Of a DNA stretch of 64,000 nt, positions 49,543 through 58,979 are shown piece after piece. Position numbers and translations under genes: made by a program. Numbering within the stretch: position 1 is the first letter of the stretch; each line of letters begins with the position of its first letter. Source of the stretch: Nonomuraea endophytica (GTDB lineage: Bacteria; Actinomycetota; Actinomycetes; Streptosporangiales; Streptosporangiaceae); contig NZ_JACHIN010000001.1 of the NCBI RefSeq assembly GCF_014203235.1, positions 62,001 through 126,000 of the forward strand, read 5' to 3'. The notes under the pieces were generated by a model. That model was not told the origin of the DNA, did not search any database, and saw only the letters and a list, made by a program, of their open reading frames with translations.

Positions 49543-50766
49543 CTATAGCGGGCGCACACCTTTCAGAAGTGTCGTCAGATCGCGCCACTGCGTCTTGCGG
49601 CCGTCGGCGACGGTCGCCAGCATCATCGCGGGCTTCGTCTTACCCACCTCGACCACGGCCACCACCGCCTGCGAGGACTTCGCGCCATAGGTGACCTGAT
49701 AGCCGAGCAGCCAGCCCTTGCCCGTGGCCAGCGGCTGCGAGCCCGTCCAGGCCAGCGTCGAGCCCGCCGGGAACTGCGTGCGCAGCGACCAGCGCGCCGC
49801 CCGCACCGCCAGCTCGCGGTAGCCGGACTCCTCCGCGGGCTTGGTCTTGGGGGCCGCGATCGGGTACTTCGCCGAGACGATCATCGTGTACGGCTGCGCC
49901 ACCTTGCCGATCCGCTGAGCCACGGTGAACGGCGCGTACGACTTGGACTGCCACGGCGTGCCGAGCCTGGGATACACGATGCCCGTCTTGGTGTCGGCCA
50001 CCAGGCCGATCACGACCGCGGCCTTGCCCTTGTAGGCGGGGAAGGCCTTGGCCTCCGGGGCCGGAGGGAGGGCCAGTTCGGACGGGGATGCCCCGGCCAG
50101 GCTGGCGGTCGAGGTGGCCCTGGTGGGGTTCGCGTCGGGGGTGTCGCCGGAGAAGAAGACGAAGATGAGCAGGACGGCGATGATCGTGGCGATGACGGCG
50201 CCGACCATGTAGACGACCCGGAAGGGGATCTCGCTGATGCCCCGTTTGGGCGGGGGCGGGATCATCGGCATGCGCGGCGGCGACACGCGCGGCACCGTCA
50301 CCGTCTCGACCGCCGCCTTGGACTTCTCGACCGGCCGTCCGGCAGGCTTCACGACGGGCTTCTCGACCGGTCTTTCCACGGGCCTCGCGGCAGGTTTCTC
50401 CACAGGCCTCGCGGCAGGTTGCTCCACGGGCCTCGCGGCGGGTTGCTCCACGGGCCTCGCGGCGGGTTGCTCCACGGGCTTCGCGGCGGGCTTTTTCACG
50501 GGCCTCGCGGCAGGCTTCTCCGTGGGTTTCGAGCTTGGTTTTTCCACCGGCTTCGAGGCGGGCTTGATGACGGGGCGGCGGACATAGGCCGTTGTCGTGT
50601 CGTCGACCTCGGGTTCCGGGTCCGGATCGGGGGCCGGCTCGTCGGGCAGGACGATCCTGGGCATCTGCACGGTGTCGTCGGGCTCGGCGTCGGCGGGCAC
50701 GACCACCCGCTGAAAGGGGGTGGTCGGAGCATCGTAGGTGGGCACTTGGTCGCCGACGTCCGCCAT
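49543..50766 (-). CDS. one-TM protein with cytoplasmic KPAARPVE repeats
   Basis: A 407-aa protein. Residues 1-75 are acidic and low-complexity. Residues 75-140 consist of about eight octapeptide units of the type QPAARPVE or KPAARPVE. A proline-rich stretch precedes the single membrane helix ([20 protein letters not shown], about 182-201). The external domain of about 200 residues ([20 protein letters not shown]) has no recognised family. It lies between the FadE and FadD genes and its leader borders the 50804 palindrome, so co-regulation is possible. The ATG at 50766 is chosen; the frame is open further upstream. Function unknown. Confidence 0.65.
   Translation of the reverse strand: MADVGDQVPTYDAPTTPFQRVVVPADAEPDDTVQMPRIVLPDEPAPDPDPEPEVDDTTTAYVRRPVIKPASKPVEKPSSKPTEKPAARPVKKPAAKPVEQPAARPVEQPAARPVEQPAARPVEKPAARPVERPVEKPVVKPAGRPVEKSKAAVETVTVPRVSPPRMPMIPPPPKRGISEIPFRVVYMVGAVIATIIAVLLIFVFFSGDTPDANPTRATSTASLAGASPSELALPPAPEAKAFPAYKGKAAVVIGLVADTKTGIVYPRLGTPWQSKSYAPFTVAQRIGKVAQPYTMIVSAKYPIAAPKTKPAEESGYRELAVRAARWSLRTQFPAGSTLAWTGSQPLATGKGWLLGYQVTYGAKSSQAVVAVVEVGKTKPAMMLATVADGRKTQWRDLTTLLKGVRPL
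50375..50560. repeat. 24-bp coding minisatellite
   Basis: About eight 24-bp units with the core GGGCCTCGCGGC encode the KPAARPVE repeats of the one-TM protein. The central copies (50421-50480) are almost identical, a sign of recent expansion. Confidence 0.85.
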
Positions 50767-50803
50767 GACGTCGAGGCTAGACGAGATTGAGACTATTCCC
50801 GGG

Positions 50804-50820
50804 ACAGAATCTAATTCTGT
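50804..50820. promoter_or_regulatory. perfect AGAA-N5-TTCT palindrome, FadD promoter
   Basis: ACAGAAT-CTA-ATTCTGT, perfect 7-bp arms, ends 13 bp before the FadD ATG at 50834. TAGTCT at 50820-50825 could be the -10, so repressor binding would cover it. Confidence 0.6.
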
Positions 50821-50833
50821 AGTCTCGCCTGAC

Positions 50834-52255
50834 ATGAGGGGCTTTTACGAGATCGCCGCCGCCGACCCCGGACGTCCCGCCCTGCTGGGAGAGGAGCCGA
50901 CCACCTACGGCGCCCTGCACGAACGCGCCAACCGCCTGTCCCACGGCCTTCGCAGCGAAGGCGTGGAGCGGGGCGACGCCGTCGTCAGCGTCCTGCGCAA
51001 CGGCCTCGACGCCCTCGCCATGATGCTGGCCACCTACCAGATCGGCGCCTACCACGTGCCGGTCAACTGGCACTACACCGACGACGAGATCGACTACATC
51101 ATCGCCGACTGCGGCACCGCCGCGGTCTTCCGCGGCCCGATCGGCGACCGCTTCGACCACCTGCCCGGCACCCCGCCCGAGGACCGCAGGGCCGGATCGA
51201 TGATGCTCTACACCTCCGGCACCACCGGCCGTCCCAAGGGCGTGCGCAGGCGGCTGCTCGACCTCTCCCCCGAGGACGTCCACCCGATCCTGATGCGCAA
51301 GAGCTGGCGGCACTTCGGCCTGCCCGCCGACGGCGTGCACCTGGTCTGCTCGCAGCTCTACCACTCGGCCCCCTACGGCCAGGTCATGATGGCCCTGCAG
51401 TACGGCCACGCGATCGTGGCCCCGGACCGCTTCGACGCCGAGGCCACGCTGCGCATGATCCAGGAGTACCGGGTGACGAACGCCTTCATGGTCCCGACCA
51501 TGTTCCACCGGCTGCTGGCCGTACCGGATCGGGAGAAGTACGACCTGTCCTCGCTCACCCACCTGTACCACGGCGCGGCTCCCTGCCCGCCCGCGACCAA
51601 GCAGGCGATGATCGAGTGGCTGGGCCCGGTGCTGTGGGAGTACTACGGCTCCACCGAGGCGGCGGTCGCCACGATGGTCTCCTCGCGGGAGTGGCTGGAG
51701 CGTCCGGGCACGGTCGGCCGCGCGCTGGACGGGATGTCGTTCACGATCGTGGACGAGGTCGGCGGCGAGGCCGCGCCCGGCGCGCCCGGCCTGGTGTACA
51801 TCGGCGGCATCAACCGGTTCGAGTACCACGGCGACCCCGGGAAGACCGCTGCGGCCATGCGCGAGCGCGCCTACGCCCCCGGCGACATCGGCTACGTGGA
51901 CGAGGACGGTTACCTCTTCCTGCTCGACCGCAGGACCGACCTGATCATCTCCGGCGGCGTCAACATCTACCCGGCCGAGATCGAGGCGGCGCTCCTGGAA
52001 CATCCCGCGGTGGCCGACGTGGCCGTGATCGGCGTGCCCGACCCCGAATGGGGACACAAGGTCGTGGCGCTCGTCCAGCCCGCGCCCGGCGCGACCCCGG
52101 ACGAGGCGCTGACCGCCGCGCTGCTGGCCCACTGCGAGCCCCGGCTGGCCCGGCTCAAGCATCCGCGGCTCATCGAGTACCGGACGTCTCTCCCCAGAAC
52201 CCCCACCGGCAAGCTCAGCAGGAGCAACGTCAGAGAAGAGTATCTTTCCGCCTGA
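50834..52255 (+). CDS. acyl-CoA synthetase (FadD)
   Basis: A 473-aa AMP-forming ligase, short for the family because the N-terminal half is compact. The P-loop [20 protein letters not shown] starts near residue 121. [14 protein letters not shown] holds the A5 motif near 269, [20 protein letters not shown] the A7-A8 region, and [11 protein letters not shown] the C-terminal lysine. It is a close paralogue in layout of the FadD at 21662. The ATG lies 13 bp after the palindrome; no ribosome-binding site is seen, so the message may be nearly leaderless. It probably activates an acid for the acyl-CoA pathway in this window. Confidence 0.88.
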   Translation: MRGFYEIAAADPGRPALLGEEPTTYGALHERANRLSHGLRSEGVERGDAVVSVLRNGLDALAMMLATYQIGAYHVPVNWHYTDDEIDYIIADCGTAAVFRGPIGDRFDHLPGTPPEDRRAGSMMLYTSGTTGRPKGVRRRLLDLSPEDVHPILMRKSWRHFGLPADGVHLVCSQLYHSAPYGQVMMALQYGHAIVAPDRFDAEATLRMIQEYRVTNAFMVPTMFHRLLAVPDREKYDLSSLTHLYHGAAPCPPATKQAMIEWLGPVLWEYYGSTEAAVATMVSSREWLERPGTVGRALDGMSFTIVDEVGGEAAPGAPGLVYIGGINRFEYHGDPGKTAAAMRERAYAPGDIGYVDEDGYLFLLDRRTDLIISGGVNIYPAEIEAALLEHPAVADVAVIGVPDPEWGHKVVALVQPAPGATPDEALTAALLAHCEPRLARLKHPRLIEYRTSLPRTPTGKLSRSNVREEYLSA

Positions 52256-52274
52256 CCTGGGAAGATACCCTCGT

Positions 52275-53333
52275 ATGAGGTTGATCGCGGCGGGTCTCGC
52301 CGTCGTTCTGGCCGCCGGGTGCGGCGCGTCCACACCACGGGGCACGGGTACGGCCACGCCGTCCGGCAGCCCGTCCGGCGGCACCCCTCAGGCCGCCCCG
52401 GGCACCCGCGAGCTGGAATCCGGCTACGAGCAGGTCATCAGCCAGGTGCTGCCGTCCATCGTGCAGATCACCACCAAGGTGGGGCTCGGCTCCGGCATCG
52501 TGTACGACACCTCCGGCCACGTGGTGACCAACGCCCACGTCGTCGGCCAGGCCACCGAGATGGAGGTGTCGCTGGCCACCGGCGGCACTCCGCGCAAGGC
52601 CAAGCTCGTCTCGTCGTTCCCGGCCGGCGACCTCGCGGTGATCAAGGTGGAGGACCCGAACGGGCTGAAGCCGGCCACGTTCGGCGACTCGTCCAAGCTG
52701 CGCGTGGGCCAGCTCGTCCTGGCCATGGGCAACCCGCTGGGCCTGTCGGGCAGCGTCACCCAGGGCATCGTCTCGGCGCTCGGCCGCACGGTCAGCGAGC
52801 CGCAGAACCCCGGCTCACCCGGCGCGACGATCGCCGGAGCCATCCAGACCTCGGCCGCGATCAACCCCGGCAACAGCGGCGGCGCGCTGGTCGACATGAG
52901 CGGCCAGGTGATCGGCATCCCGACCCTCGCCGCCACCGACCCGGAGCTCGGCGGCGGCGCCGCGCCGGGCATCGGCTTCGCCATCCCGAGCAACACCGCC
53001 GCGGACATCGCCGGCCAGATCGTCAAGAGCGGCAAGGTCACCAACAGCCACCGCGCGGCACTCGGCGTCAGGGGCCGTACTGTCCTGGGCGAGAACGGGC
53101 AGCCCGTGGGCGTGGCGGTGGCCGGGGTGGAGCCTGGTGGGGCGGCGGCGAAGGCGGGCATCGACACCGGCGACGTGATCGTCTCGGTCAACGGCAAGCC
53201 CACGCCCACCATGTCCGACTTGTCGGAGATCCTCACCACCCTCAAGCCGGGCGACCAGGTCAAGGTCGAGGTGATCAGACCCGACGGCTCCACCGACACC
53301 GTGACGGCCACCCTGGGCGAACTCAAGGCCTAG
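52275..53333 (+). CDS. HtrA-like serine protease lipoprotein
   Basis: A 352-aa exported protease. The lipobox LAAGC places the lipidated cysteine at C16. A linker of about 30 Ser/Thr/Pro/Gly residues leads to a trypsin-like domain with H88 (TNAHVV), D119 (GDLAVIKV) and S201 (NPGNSGGAL). A single PDZ domain covers about residues 255-345 (VAGVEPGGAAAKAGIDTGDV). It is expected to degrade or hold misfolded proteins outside the membrane. It starts 20 bp after the FadD stop. Mature HtrA proteins with a lipid anchor are less common than those with a membrane helix. Confidence 0.9.
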   Translation: MRLIAAGLAVVLAAGCGASTPRGTGTATPSGSPSGGTPQAAPGTRELESGYEQVISQVLPSIVQITTKVGLGSGIVYDTSGHVVTNAHVVGQATEMEVSLATGGTPRKAKLVSSFPAGDLAVIKVEDPNGLKPATFGDSSKLRVGQLVLAMGNPLGLSGSVTQGIVSALGRTVSEPQNPGSPGATIAGAIQTSAAINPGNSGGALVDMSGQVIGIPTLAATDPELGGGAAPGIGFAIPSNTAADIAGQIVKSGKVTNSHRAALGVRGRTVLGENGQPVGVAVAGVEPGGAAAKAGIDTGDVIVSVNGKPTPTMSDLSEILTTLKPGDQVKVEVIRPDGSTDTVTATLGELKA

Positions 53334-53342
53334 AACCGCCAT

Positions 53343-56099
53343 TCAGGATCCGTATAGCCCGCGACGCCGCCGCGCCTCCCGCGCCAGCCCTTCCGCTTCG
53401 GTGAGGCCACGCTGATCGCCGAGCAGGACGAACTCTCCCCTGGCACGCTCAAGCCCCTCAACCGCCGCATCCACCTCATCGAGGTCGAGATGCGCCTCAG
53501 CCACGGCGAGCAGGGCCTGTCCGGCGCCCTTGCGGTCGCCGAACGTCTGGAAGATCTCCAGGGCGGCGGACGCGGCACGGGGATCCGGCCGGCCTTCGGC
53601 ACCCGCGATCCTGGCCAGCACCAGGAGCCCGTACGCCTCCGGCAGCCGGTCGCCGAGCCGCCGGTTGATCCGCAGGCGGCGCTCCGCGCACTCGCGCGCC
53701 TCCGGCAGCCGACGCGCCGACAGGTGCAGGTTCGCCAGGTCGAGCAGCGCCTCGGCCTCGCCGCGCGGATCGCCCAGCGCCAGGTATCCGGCCAGGCTCT
53801 CCTCCAGCAGCCCCCGCTCGCCCTTCAGCGCGCCGAGCGCGCGCAGCGTGTCCGTCCTGCCGCGCTGGTCTCCGGCCTGCTCGAAGACGGCCAGACAGCG
53901 GGCGTACGCGCGCTCGTCACCCGTCACCAGCCCGAGCCTGAGCGTGATCCGGGCCAGTTCCAGCCCCTCGACCAGCGGCTGGGCGGCACGCAGCGCGGCC
54001 GCGGCGGCCTCCGGGTTGCCCTCGATCCGGTGCAGGTCGGCCAGGCCGCGCAGCAGCAGAGCCTCGCCCTGCCGGTGGCCCGCTGATCGGGCGGCGTCCA
54101 GGCCGGTGGCCGTGGACTGGTGCCAGTTGTCGTGATGGGCGCCCAGCTCGTAGAACGGCGCGAGGTAGAAGGCCAGCCGCCAGGCGGCCTCGTGCAGCCC
54201 GGCGTCGTGGAAGTCGGTCACGCACGCGGACAGGAACCGTCGTTCCGACCGCAGCCATCCGGCCGACTCGCGCAGCAGCGTGGTCTCCAGCACCTGTTCC
54301 TCGGTCCGCGCGACGGTCCGGCCGGAGCCGGGCTCGGCGGGCAGCAGCAGTTGCCTGGCCCGTCTGGCCCGGTCGAGGATCTCTCCCGCCACTCCGGCCA
54401 GCACCTCGCGGCGCTCCGCGGCCAGGAGTTCGGCGGCGTAGAGGCGGGTGAGGTCGTGCCAGCCGTAGCGCTCCTGGCCGGACTCGTCGAGGCCGCGCGA
54501 CTGCAGCAGTCCCGCCTCGGCCAGCGGCTCCAGGTCGCCGAAGACCCATGGGGCGACGTCGGGGGCCGACAGCGCGCCCAGGCGGCGAAACAGCGAGCGC
54601 TCCCGGTCGCCCAGCCCGTCGTACCCCAGCGCGAGACTCCCCCGCACCGCCAGGTCGCCCGCGCTCAGCTCGTCCAGGCGACGCCGCGAGTCGCCCAGCC
54701 GTCCGGCCAGGTGCTCAAGGGTCCATCCGGGCTTCCTGGCCAGGCGGGATCCGGCCACGCGCAGGGCGAGCGGCAGGTGCCCGCACAGCAGCGCGATCCT
54801 GGCCGCCGCCTCGGGCTCCGCCGTGACCCGCTGCCGTCCGGCGACGACCGCGAGCAGGTCGAGCGCCTCCTGTGGAGAGAGCACGCCCAGCTCCCAGGCC
54901 CTGGACGCCTCCAGCCCCGACAGCGGCGAGCGGCTCGTGACCAGCGTCATGCTCCCGGCGCCCGTGGGCAGCAGCGGGCGTACCTGGGCCTCGCCCGAGG
55001 CGTCGTCGAGCACGACGAGCAGCCGCCGCGACGCCGTCATACTCCGATAAAGCCGGATCCGCTCGGTCACCGCTGCCGGAACCCCGCCCTCCGGACACCC
55101 GAGCGAGCGCAGCAGATCCTCCAGCACCGCCCCCGGCGCACGCTCGCGCAACGTCGCGAACAGCACGCCGCCGGTGAACTCGCCGCCCGCCGACGCCGCC
55201 GCGCGCACCGCGACCGCGCTCTTCCCGCACCCCGGCGCCCCGTGCAGCACCAGGTGGACCGGCGCGCCACCCGCCATCGGCACCGCCTCGCGGATCCAGC
55301 GCAGCACCTCGGCCCGCCCGGTGAAGTCCGCGATGTCGGGCGGCGTCTCGTTGGGCGTCCGCGCGGACGGTTCCTGCCCGGCCAGCACGTCCGCGTGCGC
55401 CTGCCGCAGCTCCGCGCCCGGCTCCAGGCCGAGCTCGTCCACGAGCACCCGCCGGGCCTCCTGATAGGCATCCAGCGCCTCGGACCGCCGCCCGGCCAGC
55501 CGCAGCGCCGTGATCAGTTGCGCCCAGGCCCGCTCGCGCAGCGGGTAGGCGCCGACCAGCGCCCGCAGCTCGCCGACCACCTCACCGCCGCGCCCGAGCA
55601 ACAGGTCCAGCTCCACGCGCTCTTCGAGCGCCCGCAACCGAAGCTCCTCCAGCGGTACGGCATGCGCCCGCCGCAACTGACCGGAGTCCACGTCAGCCAG
55701 CGCGGACCCACGCCACAACCCGAGCGCGGCCCGCAGCTGATCGGCCGCCTGGGCCAGGCTGCCCGCCTCCCTGGCCCGCCGCCCCCGCTCCACCAGCCGC
55801 TCGAACCGGTGCCAGTCGACCCGCTCCGGCTCGACCGCCAGCAGGTAGCCGCCGGGAACCGTCTGGATCCCGGCGACGACCTTGCGCAGCGCGCTCACGT
55901 ACACGCGCAGCACCGACTCGGCTGACGCGGGCGGCTCGCCGTCCCACACGAGCGCCATGAGCCGCTCGATCGGCACCATCCGGCCGGGCGACAGCAGCAA
56001 CGCGGCCAGCAGCGCCCGATGCTTGGCCGGACCGGGCGGCGGCGCGCCGTCCGGCAGCAGGAGCGGCCCCAGCACCCCGAAGGCCACGGCGTCGTTCAC
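53343..56099 (-). CDS. SARP/AfsR-type regulator with NB-ARC and C-terminal repeats
   Basis: A 918-aa regulator. Residues 1-95 are an OmpR-like winged-helix domain (FGVLGPLLLPDGAPPPGPAK, LRVYVSALRKVV) and 100-250 the bacterial transcriptional activation domain. An NB-ARC-type ATPase follows with Walker A HGAPGCGKSAVAV near 287-299 and RRLLVVLDDA as Walker B. Residues about 600-918 are helical repeats of TPR type. AfsR-family proteins switch on secondary metabolism or development and are phosphorylated by Ser/Thr kinases. The GTG at 56099 overlaps the kinase stop (GTGA), so the kinase is the obvious partner. No biosynthetic cluster is next to it. Confidence 0.88.
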   Translation of the reverse strand: MNDAVAFGVLGPLLLPDGAPPPGPAKHRALLAALLLSPGRMVPIERLMALVWDGEPPASAESVLRVYVSALRKVVAGIQTVPGGYLLAVEPERVDWHRFERLVERGRRAREAGSLAQAADQLRAALGLWRGSALADVDSGQLRRAHAVPLEELRLRALEERVELDLLLGRGGEVVGELRALVGAYPLRERAWAQLITALRLAGRRSEALDAYQEARRVLVDELGLEPGAELRQAHADVLAGQEPSARTPNETPPDIADFTGRAEVLRWIREAVPMAGGAPVHLVLHGAPGCGKSAVAVRAAASAGGEFTGGVLFATLRERAPGAVLEDLLRSLGCPEGGVPAAVTERIRLYRSMTASRRLLVVLDDASGEAQVRPLLPTGAGSMTLVTSRSPLSGLEASRAWELGVLSPQEALDLLAVVAGRQRVTAEPEAAARIALLCGHLPLALRVAGSRLARKPGWTLEHLAGRLGDSRRRLDELSAGDLAVRGSLALGYDGLGDRERSLFRRLGALSAPDVAPWVFGDLEPLAEAGLLQSRGLDESGQERYGWHDLTRLYAAELLAAERREVLAGVAGEILDRARRARQLLLPAEPGSGRTVARTEEQVLETTLLRESAGWLRSERRFLSACVTDFHDAGLHEAAWRLAFYLAPFYELGAHHDNWHQSTATGLDAARSAGHRQGEALLLRGLADLHRIEGNPEAAAAALRAAQPLVEGLELARITLRLGLVTGDERAYARCLAVFEQAGDQRGRTDTLRALGALKGERGLLEESLAGYLALGDPRGEAEALLDLANLHLSARRLPEARECAERRLRINRRLGDRLPEAYGLLVLARIAGAEGRPDPRAASAALEIFQTFGDRKGAGQALLAVAEAHLDLDEVDAAVEGLERARGEFVLLGDQRGLTEAEGLAREARRRRGLYGS

Positions 56100-57589
56100 G
56101 GCTCGACCGGCTCCAGCGTGAACGCGCTGAACCGCACCCGCATCGCCCGCTCGCCGGACGGCGCCGCGTGGACGCCGGCCACCGTGTTCAGGTGCGCCTG
56201 GTCGGTGTCGTTCACCTCGCCGACCTTGCGGCCGTCGACCCACATGCCCAGGGCGGCCTTGCCGCTCTCCCGGGTGCAGCGGGCGGTGACGCGGGTCTCG
56301 GTGGTGGGCTTGACGCGGGCGGGGCCGTACAGGATGGTCGGCTCGGCGCCCGCGCGGCGCTTGACGATCGTGGCCTGCCCCGACGCGCTCACCGAGAACT
56401 CGTAGCGGTCGCCCGCCCGCTCGGTCCCGTGGCACCACACGCCGAACTCGCCCGCGCCCTCCTCAATCTTCGCCCGAGCGCTGACCGTCACCCCCCGCTC
56501 GGGCTCTTCCCTGGGCGCCGACTTCCACAGCCGCCACCCCGGCTTGGCCGTCAGCACGTACGCCGCGCCGTCCACCCGCGCCTCGCCGCCCTGCGACGCG
56601 CCCACCGCCCAGGCCTCACCGAACCCGGCCTGATACGGCCATTTCTCCCCCAGCACAGCCGGTACGGCGACCGCCGCCCCACCCGCGACCAGCACCGCCA
56701 GCCCACCGGCCAGCCACCACTTCCACCGCCCGCGACGAACAGGCGGCTCCTGAACCGTCCAGGTGCGCTCGACCACCTGGCTGGCCTCGGCCGGAGCCGA
56801 CCGCCGCGTCCCGACCAGCGCGTCGAGCAACTGCTGGGCCGTGGGCCGCGCGGCCGGGTCCTTGGCCAGCGCCCACTCCACGAGCCCGCGCATCCGCTCG
56901 TCGAGCCCGTCGAGGTTCGGTCCCTCGTTGACGATCCGGTACAGCACCTCGTGCGGCGCACCACCGCCGAACGGCAGCCGCCCGGTCCCGGCGAACGCGA
57001 TCACCCCGCCCCACGCGTAGACGTCGGCGGCGGGCGTCACCGGCTCGGCCCGTACCTGCTCGGGCGCCATGAACGCGGGCGTCCCCAGCACGGCCTGGCT
57101 GACCAGGCTCTGCGCGTCCACGAGCTGGGCGATGCCGAAGTCGATCACCCTGGGCCCGAGCGGCGACAGCAGCACGTTGGACGGCTTGAGGTCGCGATGC
57201 ACGACTCCGGCCCCGTGGATCGCGCTCAGCGCCGTCGCGATGCCGACCGCGAGCGCCTCCAGGTTCGAGCCGCCGAAGGCTCCCTGATCCCGTACGGCGG
57301 CGGCCAGATCCGGGCCCTTCACGTACTCGGTGAGCAGGTAGGCGGTCTCCCCGTCCAGCCCGGCGTCGATCACCGGGGCGGTGCAGAACCGGGCGACCCT
57401 GCGCGCCGCGGCGACCTCCCGCTCGAACCGCCGCCGGAACGCCGGCTCCCTGGCCAGCTGCGGATGGATCAGCTTCACCGCCGCCATGCCGCCCGTGGGC
57501 CCGGTGGCGAGGTAGACCTCGCCCATGCCGCCCCGGCCGAGCAACCGCCGCAGCGTGTACCCGCCCACCACCCGTTCCGTACCGTTCAT
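56096..57589 (-). CDS. Ser/Thr protein kinase with external sensor-like domain
   Basis: A 497-aa PknB-type kinase. The P-loop GRGGMGEVY is at 18-26, K39 is the ATP lysine, HRDLKPSN holds D133, and DFG is at 150-152. LGTPAFMAPEQ closes the activation segment. After a basic linker a membrane helix (about 305-325) leads to an external domain of about 170 residues with a jelly-roll look (VSARAKIEEGAGEFGVWCHG, VWCHGTERAGDRYEFSVSAS). It may sense a ligand outside and phosphorylate the translationally coupled SARP regulator, as AfsK does AfsR. That link is inference. The ATG at 57589 lacks a ribosome-binding site. Confidence 0.9.
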   Translation of the reverse strand: MNGTERVVGGYTLRRLLGRGGMGEVYLATGPTGGMAAVKLIHPQLAREPAFRRRFEREVAAARRVARFCTAPVIDAGLDGETAYLLTEYVKGPDLAAAVRDQGAFGGSNLEALAVGIATALSAIHGAGVVHRDLKPSNVLLSPLGPRVIDFGIAQLVDAQSLVSQAVLGTPAFMAPEQVRAEPVTPAADVYAWGGVIAFAGTGRLPFGGGAPHEVLYRIVNEGPNLDGLDERMRGLVEWALAKDPAARPTAQQLLDALVGTRRSAPAEASQVVERTWTVQEPPVRRGRWKWWLAGGLAVLVAGGAAVAVPAVLGEKWPYQAGFGEAWAVGASQGGEARVDGAAYVLTAKPGWRLWKSAPREEPERGVTVSARAKIEEGAGEFGVWCHGTERAGDRYEFSVSASGQATIVKRRAGAEPTILYGPARVKPTTETRVTARCTRESGKAALGMWVDGRKVGEVNDTDQAHLNTVAGVHAAPSGERAMRVRFSAFTLEPVEP

Positions 57590-57675
57590 CGCAGGACACA
57601 CATTAGCCAGATACCGCTTTTGCCGGACGCTTCGCACATGTCAGACTGCCTGCTCGGCGGCCAGGAGGGATTGCG

Positions 57676-58377
57676 ATGGGCTTGCACGTCGAAAGCCGGG
57701 CCTCCGACTCGCCCTACATCGATCGGATATGGCGCAGCCGGAGCTCCGGCGTCGCCCAGATGATGTCCGTCGCGGCTGCCCGATGGGACCTCGTCTTCTG
57801 GGAGCACCGGAGCCAGGTGTGCGGTGCCGTACAGGGACCGGAGACGCGGGCGCGCCCGGCGCCCGTGCCCGAGGACGCGACGTTCTTCGGCATCACCTTC
57901 TCGCTCGGCACCGCGATGCCCCACCTGCCCATCGACCGGCTCGTCGACAACTCCGCGCCGATCCCCGGCACGACCGGCAGCTCGTTCTGGCTGAAGGGCT
58001 CGACCTGGCGCCTGCCCGGCTACGACGACGCCGAGGCGCTGGTCCGGCGGCTGGTCCGCGAGGACGTCCTGGCCCGCGACCCCGTCGTCGCCGCCGCGCT
58101 CGACGGGTCCCGGCCTGAGGTCTCGGACCGCACGCTCCAGCGACGGTTCCTGGCGGCCACCGGGCTGACCCGCGGCGCCGTACGCCAGATCGACCGAGCG
58201 AGACACGCGGCGATCCTTCTCCAGGAGGGCCTGCCCGCCCAGGAGGTGGTCCACGAGCTCGGCTACTTCGACCAGCCCCACCTGGCCCGCTCACTGAGCC
58301 GCTTCGTCGGCCGGACCGCCACGCAGCTGGCCGACCCGCCTTCGCCGGAGCCGCTGTCGCTTCTGTACAAGACCTGA
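57676..58377 (+). CDS. AraC-family transcriptional regulator
   Basis: A 233-aa regulator. The C-terminal two-helix AraC domain covers about residues 150-222: SDRTLQRRFLAATGLTRGAV and then AQEVVHELGYFDQPHLARSL. The N-terminal part has a cupin-like DUF6597 look (SSGVAQMMSVAAARWDLVFW). The ATG follows GGAGG at 7 nt. It precedes the RibD-like reductase by 55 bp on the same strand and may control it. Inducer unknown. Confidence 0.85.
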   Translation: MGLHVESRASDSPYIDRIWRSRSSGVAQMMSVAAARWDLVFWEHRSQVCGAVQGPETRARPAPVPEDATFFGITFSLGTAMPHLPIDRLVDNSAPIPGTTGSSFWLKGSTWRLPGYDDAEALVRRLVREDVLARDPVVAAALDGSRPEVSDRTLQRRFLAATGLTRGAVRQIDRARHAAILLQEGLPAQEVVHELGYFDQPHLARSLSRFVGRTATQLADPPSPEPLSLLYKT

Positions 58378-58432
58378 CCGCTTGTTCCCGCCTACCCTCC
58401 CACTCGTACCGCACGACCTAAGGAGCCCCGCT

Positions 58433-58978
58433 ATGGCGAAGATCATCTCCAGCTTCTTCATCTCCCTGGACGGCGTCGTCGAGTCGCCGGACAAGTGGCA
58501 CTTCCCGTACTGGAGCGATGAGATGGGCGCCGTGGTCATGGAGGGCATGGGCAGCGCCGCCGGCTACCTCATGGGCCGCAAGCTGTACGACGAGTGGTCC
58601 TCCTACTGGCCGACCGCCGAAGCCGATCCGGACGCCGGCAGGTCGCTCAACGAGAGCCCCAAGTGGGTCGTGTCCGGCAGCCTCGAAAAGGCCGACTGGA
58701 ACAACACCACGATCATCTCCGGCGACGTGGCCGCCCAGATCCGCGACCTCAAGGAGCGGACCGAGGGCGACATCCAGATGTCCGGCTCCGCGACGACGGT
58801 CCGCTGGCTCCTGGCCCACGGCCTCCTGGACCAGCTGAACCTGCTGGTCCACCCCATCGTCGTCGGCCACGGCCAGCGGCTGTTCGAGGACACCCCGACC
58901 CACCCGCTGAAGCTCACCAACTCCGTGACCTTCGACACCGGCGTCCTGAACCTCTCCTACGTCCCGGCCCCCGCCTGA
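58433..58978 (+). CDS. dihydrofolate reductase-family protein (RibD C-terminal-like)
   Basis: A 181-aa NADPH-binding protein of the DHFR-like/RibD C-terminal family. SSFFISLDGVVESPDKWHFP is the N-terminal substrate loop. LMGRKLYDEWSSYWP and GDIQMSGSATTVRWLLAHGL hold the cofactor-binding segments. Many actinobacterial copies next to AraC regulators are of unknown reaction. AAGGAG precedes the ATG. It ends one base before the convergent ABC gene stop. Confidence 0.85.
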   Translation: MAKIISSFFISLDGVVESPDKWHFPYWSDEMGAVVMEGMGSAAGYLMGRKLYDEWSSYWPTAEADPDAGRSLNESPKWVVSGSLEKADWNNTTIISGDVAAQIRDLKERTEGDIQMSGSATTVRWLLAHGLLDQLNLLVHPIVVGHGQRLFEDTPTHPLKLTNSVTFDTGVLNLSYVPAPA

Positions 58979-58979
58979 C

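Noticed and set aside
50777..52384. 535-aa frame antisense to FadD
   Set aside because: The plus-strand FadD has complete adenylation motifs; the antisense frame has none.
53343..56099. SARP as cluster-situated regulator of a biosynthetic gene cluster
   Set aside because: No PKS, NRPS, terpene or RiPP genes in the flanking sequence; acyl-CoA ligases here fit catabolism better.
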